Below the pieces are notes generated by a model. It worked only from the letters and a program-made list of their open reading frames with translations. It was not told the origin of the DNA and made no database searches. A stretch of 8,186 nt of DNA from Thermodesulfovibrionales bacterium (lineage in GTDB: Bacteria; Nitrospirota; Thermodesulfovibrionia; Thermodesulfovibrionales; SM23-35): NCBI GenBank assembly GCA_022013235.1, contig JAKLQR010000170.1, forward strand, positions 1-8,186, given 5' to 3'. The translations under genes were made by a program, and so were the position numbers. Position 1 is the stretch's first letter. Each line of letters starts with the position of its first letter. Shown piece after piece: positions 6,117 through 8,186 of the stretch.

Positions 6117-6180
6117 GTCATTCCCGCTTGTCGGGAATCCTTCTTGCTGCGAAGAAAGATGCTGGACAAGCCAGCATGAC
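6117..6180. repeat. 64-bp cloverleaf-type palindromic repeat in the gspD-gspE spacer
   Basis: Outer GTCAT and ATGAC are inverted repeats. Inside are TTCCCG/CGGGAA around CTTGT, a central ATCCTTCTT/AAGAAAGAT stem (loop GCTGCG) and GCTGG/CCAGC around ACAAG. It is the reverse complement of the 3251-3314 copy with five differences. Two of them change one C-G pair of a stem into T-A, preserving pairing. The rest of the spacer (6181-6253 and 6059-6116) is A+T-rich; apart from the small palindrome at 6074-6086 I see no gene, clear promoter or terminator there. Confidence 0.92.
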
Positions 6181-6253
6181 AAAGTAAAAGCACTCAATTC
6201 TATGTCCTCAATATTATGAGAACCTTAATAAAAGCTTTAAATTCTGCATGTCT

Positions 6254-8186
6254 TCACTGTATTTTCATAATATAATTGGGCTCCGCATATTCCACTTCCT
6301 GATATGCAGTGAAAATCTTGACCGCATCTTTCACATCCCGGCCTTTTTTCAACTGTATCCGGCAGAGCCCTTTCGGTTGTAACGGGGAAAGAATAGCAGC
6401 GCCTTCCTGAGAGAGTATCTCCATGATTCTCTCTTCTGAAGTCTCCCCCCTGAATTTTACGAGCAATTCGCCCTCTTTATATCTTTCTTCCATCCTTGCA
6501 AATTGCAGCCTTTTTTCACCGGTCAATTTATCGAGCTGCTCAGGTTCTCTCACAATATGGGGGGTTAAAAATATGAGCAGATTGGTTTTCTTTTTTTCCA
6601 CAGATTTATTCTTGAACAACCACCCCAGGAGGGGGATGTCGCCCAGGAGAGGTATTTTATTCACTGTTTCTTCCTCCCTCTCTTCCATGAGCCCCCCTAT
6701 TACAACAGTCTGGTTATCCTTGACAAGAACAGACGTTTTTGCCGCACGTTTCGTTGTAGTCGGTCCCACGGTAAGCACCACCGTGGTCGATTCCTGCTTC
6801 AGGGCTGATATCTCCTCATAGATGTCGAGTTTCACGTGGTTCCCTTCGGTAATCTGAGGAGTGATCCTCAGGGTGATTCCGACGTCTTTTCTCTCAATCG
6901 AGGTAAAAACTGATTGCGGTCGCGCGGGGTCCGATTCTTTCTGAGCTATGAACGGGACATTTTCCCCTACAATGATTTCTGCTTCCTTGTTGTCTGAAGT
7001 CAGGATCTGCGGTGTGGAAAGGACATTTACTGCGTCCTTGAATTCGTTCAGGCTGAAAAGTGCGGCAAATCCCGGGACTGTAAGTGTCGAGGTGATAACT
7101 GATCCGTCCGAACCGGTTCTCGTAATCGGAACATCGAGAAAGTTTCCCATGCCGCCGGCTGTCATTCCGGTGAGTCCGTAGAGAATACCCTGCATTGAGG
7201 TAGAGTCGATCTGGCCGAACCCTCCGACCGCTACCGGTTCTCCGTTCTTCTCGGCGATAATCCGCCACTTGGACCCGAGTTCCAGTAATCTGTCTATTGA
7301 CGCTTCAACGATCATCGCCTCTACGTACACTTGCCTTCTCTTCTTGTCAAGCTGCCTGATTACCTGGACAATGTTCTGATAATCTGCAGGAGAGGCGACA
7401 ATGACAAGAGAGTTGGTCGCCTTGTCCGGGGAAATAATTAGCCTTCCTCCCGGTTCAAAGGGGCTCTTCTGGGCCTGCCCCTGCTGTCCCGCCTGCCCTG
7501 CCCTTGCCTGTGCAGAAATCCCTGTAATCATCGTATCAAGGACCTTGGAGAGTTCTGTTGCGTCCGCATATTCAAGGAAATAGACGTTGATCTTGCTTGT
7601 TGCATCGGGAAGCGGGATATCGAGGAGGGATATGATCCTCTTCATGGCCTCTTTTTCCTGCTTGTCCGCGATAAGGATAATGGCATTCAGGCGGGTATCT
7701 GCAAAAACCGACGACTTGGATTCTTCGACAGACGCTGCCGGCACCGGTTCACCCGGCCTCAGCCCGCGCATCGCGGAGGGTTGCCCTTTGCTGCTCAGGA
7801 CCAGTGTCTCGGTGAGGATCTTCACCACATCATCCGCATTTGCATACTTCAGCAGAATAATTTCCGCTTCTTCTATGCCTGGTTTGTCTATCACTTCAAG
7901 GATCTCCAGTATCCGTTGGATATTTGTTGCTGAGTCCACAACCATGAGCATATTTCCGGGGCCGAACGATGAGATATGTCCGTCCCTTGAGACAAGGGGT
8001 TGGAGGAAATTCATCGCCTTTGCAGACGATATCGCCCTCAGTTGTATAAGCCTTGTGATATACGCATCGCCCACCGGCACAACCTCGTCTTTCTGGAGTT
8101 CGGCCCCTGTCTGCTTTGCCTGAGCAGTCGGCAGGATCTTATACACTTTTCCGGACGAGATGATGGTAAACCCTTTTAGCTCCAGC
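6254..8186 (-). CDS. gspD: GspD, outer-membrane secretin (5' end outside window), with extra C-terminal propeptide-like domain
   Basis: GspD forms the ~15-subunit outer-membrane channel through which folded proteins leave. The frame is open to the window edge, so signal peptide and most of the N0 domain are missing. Numbering here starts at the GTG at 8146-8144; 13 more residues (LELKGFTIISSGK) precede it. Domains: end of N0 (to ~15); N1 28-88 (FLQPLVSRDGHISSFGPGN, LEILEVIDKPG); N2 91-177 (EIILLKYANADDVVKILT); N3 184-268 with a Gly/Gln/Ala-rich loop at 210-227; secretin core 272-532 with VYVEAMIVEAS, VNVLSTPQILTSDN, EIIVGENVPF, RKDVGITLRITPQI, GDIPLLGWLFKNKS and LLIFLTPHIV. After a charged linker (533-557), residues 558-630 form a separate domain resembling a subtilase propeptide, in place of the usual pilotin-binding S-domain. 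The stop is TGA. As first gene in the window it probably follows gspC. Confidence 0.97.
   Translation of the reverse strand, partial: LELKGFTIISSGKVYKILPTAQAKQTGAELQKDEVVPVGDAYITRLIQLRAISSAKAMNFLQPLVSRDGHISSFGPGNMLMVVDSATNIQRILEILEVIDKPGIEEAEIILLKYANADDVVKILTETLVLSSKGQPSAMRGLRPGEPVPAASVEESKSSVFADTRLNAIILIADKQEKEAMKRIISLLDIPLPDATSKINVYFLEYADATELSKVLDTMITGISAQARAGQAGQQGQAQKSPFEPGGRLIISPDKATNSLVIVASPADYQNIVQVIRQLDKKRRQVYVEAMIVEASIDRLLELGSKWRIIAEKNGEPVAVGGFGQIDSTSMQGILYGLTGMTAGGMGNFLDVPITRTGSDGSVITSTLTVPGFAALFSLNEFKDAVNVLSTPQILTSDNKEAEIIVGENVPFIAQKESDPARPQSVFTSIERKDVGITLRITPQITEGNHVKLDIYEEISALKQESTTVVLTVGPTTTKRAAKTSVLVKDNQTVVIGGLMEEREEETVNKIPLLGDIPLLGWLFKNKSVEKKKTNLLIFLTPHIVREPEQLDKLTGEKRLQFARMEERYKEGELLVKFRGETSEERIMEILSQEGAAILSPLQPKGLCRIQLKKGRDVKDAVKIFTAYQEVEYAEPNYIMKIQ
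6257..6475 (-). other. Subtilase-propeptide-like (fervidolysin N-pro / I9-like) domain at the GspD C-terminus
   Basis: The last 73 residues of GspD read EGELLVKFRGETSEERIMEI, then an alanine-containing turn, LCRIQLKKGRDVKDAVKIF, and finally VEYAEPNYIMKIQ. The pattern 'pGelLVkF...s.e....il...g......l....l.ri.lp.g.dv.eAv..f....eVeYAEPNY' is the hallmark of N-terminal propeptides of S8 (subtilisin-like) proteases, particularly the fervidolysin-type. It predicts a beta-alpha-beta-beta-alpha-beta ferredoxin-like fold. There is no protease domain attached. The assignment is from motif recognition, not from a search; the biological role here is unknown. Confidence 0.75.

Noticed and set aside
6117..6180. 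Rho-independent terminator after gspD
   Set aside because: The hairpins are not followed by a T run on the minus strand, and the same element appears in two orientations inside the operon.
3251..6180. A CRISPR array or tRNA-like genes suggested by the cloverleaf repeats
   Set aside because: The copies are kilobases apart, in opposite orientation, without spacers; there is no CCA end, anticodon arm or T-loop sequence typical of tRNA.
6894..7268. A 124-codon open frame on the minus strand inside gspD
   Set aside because: It is an alternate frame of the secretin core, with no recognisable domain.

Overview
The window is a 9-gene stretch of a general (type II) secretion operon, read entirely on the minus strand. 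Transcription runs from high to low coordinates in the order gspD (5' end missing) - gspE - gspF - gspG - gspH - gspI - gspJ - gspK - gspL (3' end missing). This is the canonical T2SS order. The operon implies a diderm, Gram-negative bacterium. Moderate G+C content and dispersed palindromic repeats that translate as 'VIPRLDRGIQ'-like peptides would fit Nitrospirota, Desulfobacterota or related Proteobacteria. The sequence alone does not settle the lineage.

Layout from high to low coordinates: 8186-6254 is the secretin GspD, which ends in an unexpected ~73-residue domain resembling a subtilase propeptide. 6253-6059 is a 195-bp spacer with a 64-bp cloverleaf-type repeat. 6058-4538 is the GspE ATPase, interrupted by one in-frame TAG at 5515-5513. 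4557-3382 is the inner-membrane protein GspF. 3381-3228 is a 154-bp spacer with an inverted copy of the same repeat. 3227-1392 holds the pseudopilins GspG, GspH, GspI and GspJ, with overlapping reading frames. 1391-1228 is a third spacer with a related 66-bp repeat, which stays open in the gspK frame. 1227-340 is GspK, and 340-1 is the N-terminal cytoplasmic domain of GspL.

The parts fit one machine. GspE powers assembly, docked on GspL and GspF in the inner membrane. GspG is the major pseudopilin, and GspH/I/J/K form the tip of the periplasmic pseudopilus. GspD is the outer-membrane channel for folded substrates. gspC would be expected just upstream of gspD and gspM after gspL, both outside the window. 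No promoter or convincing rho-independent terminator is visible, so the genes are probably transcribed from a promoter upstream of gspD.

Most worth a second look: the propeptide-like domain on the secretin, the amber codon at a well-conserved place in gspE, and the repeats. Every operon spacer longer than a few bases holds exactly one cloverleaf repeat, and the two close copies differ by a compensatory base-pair change.
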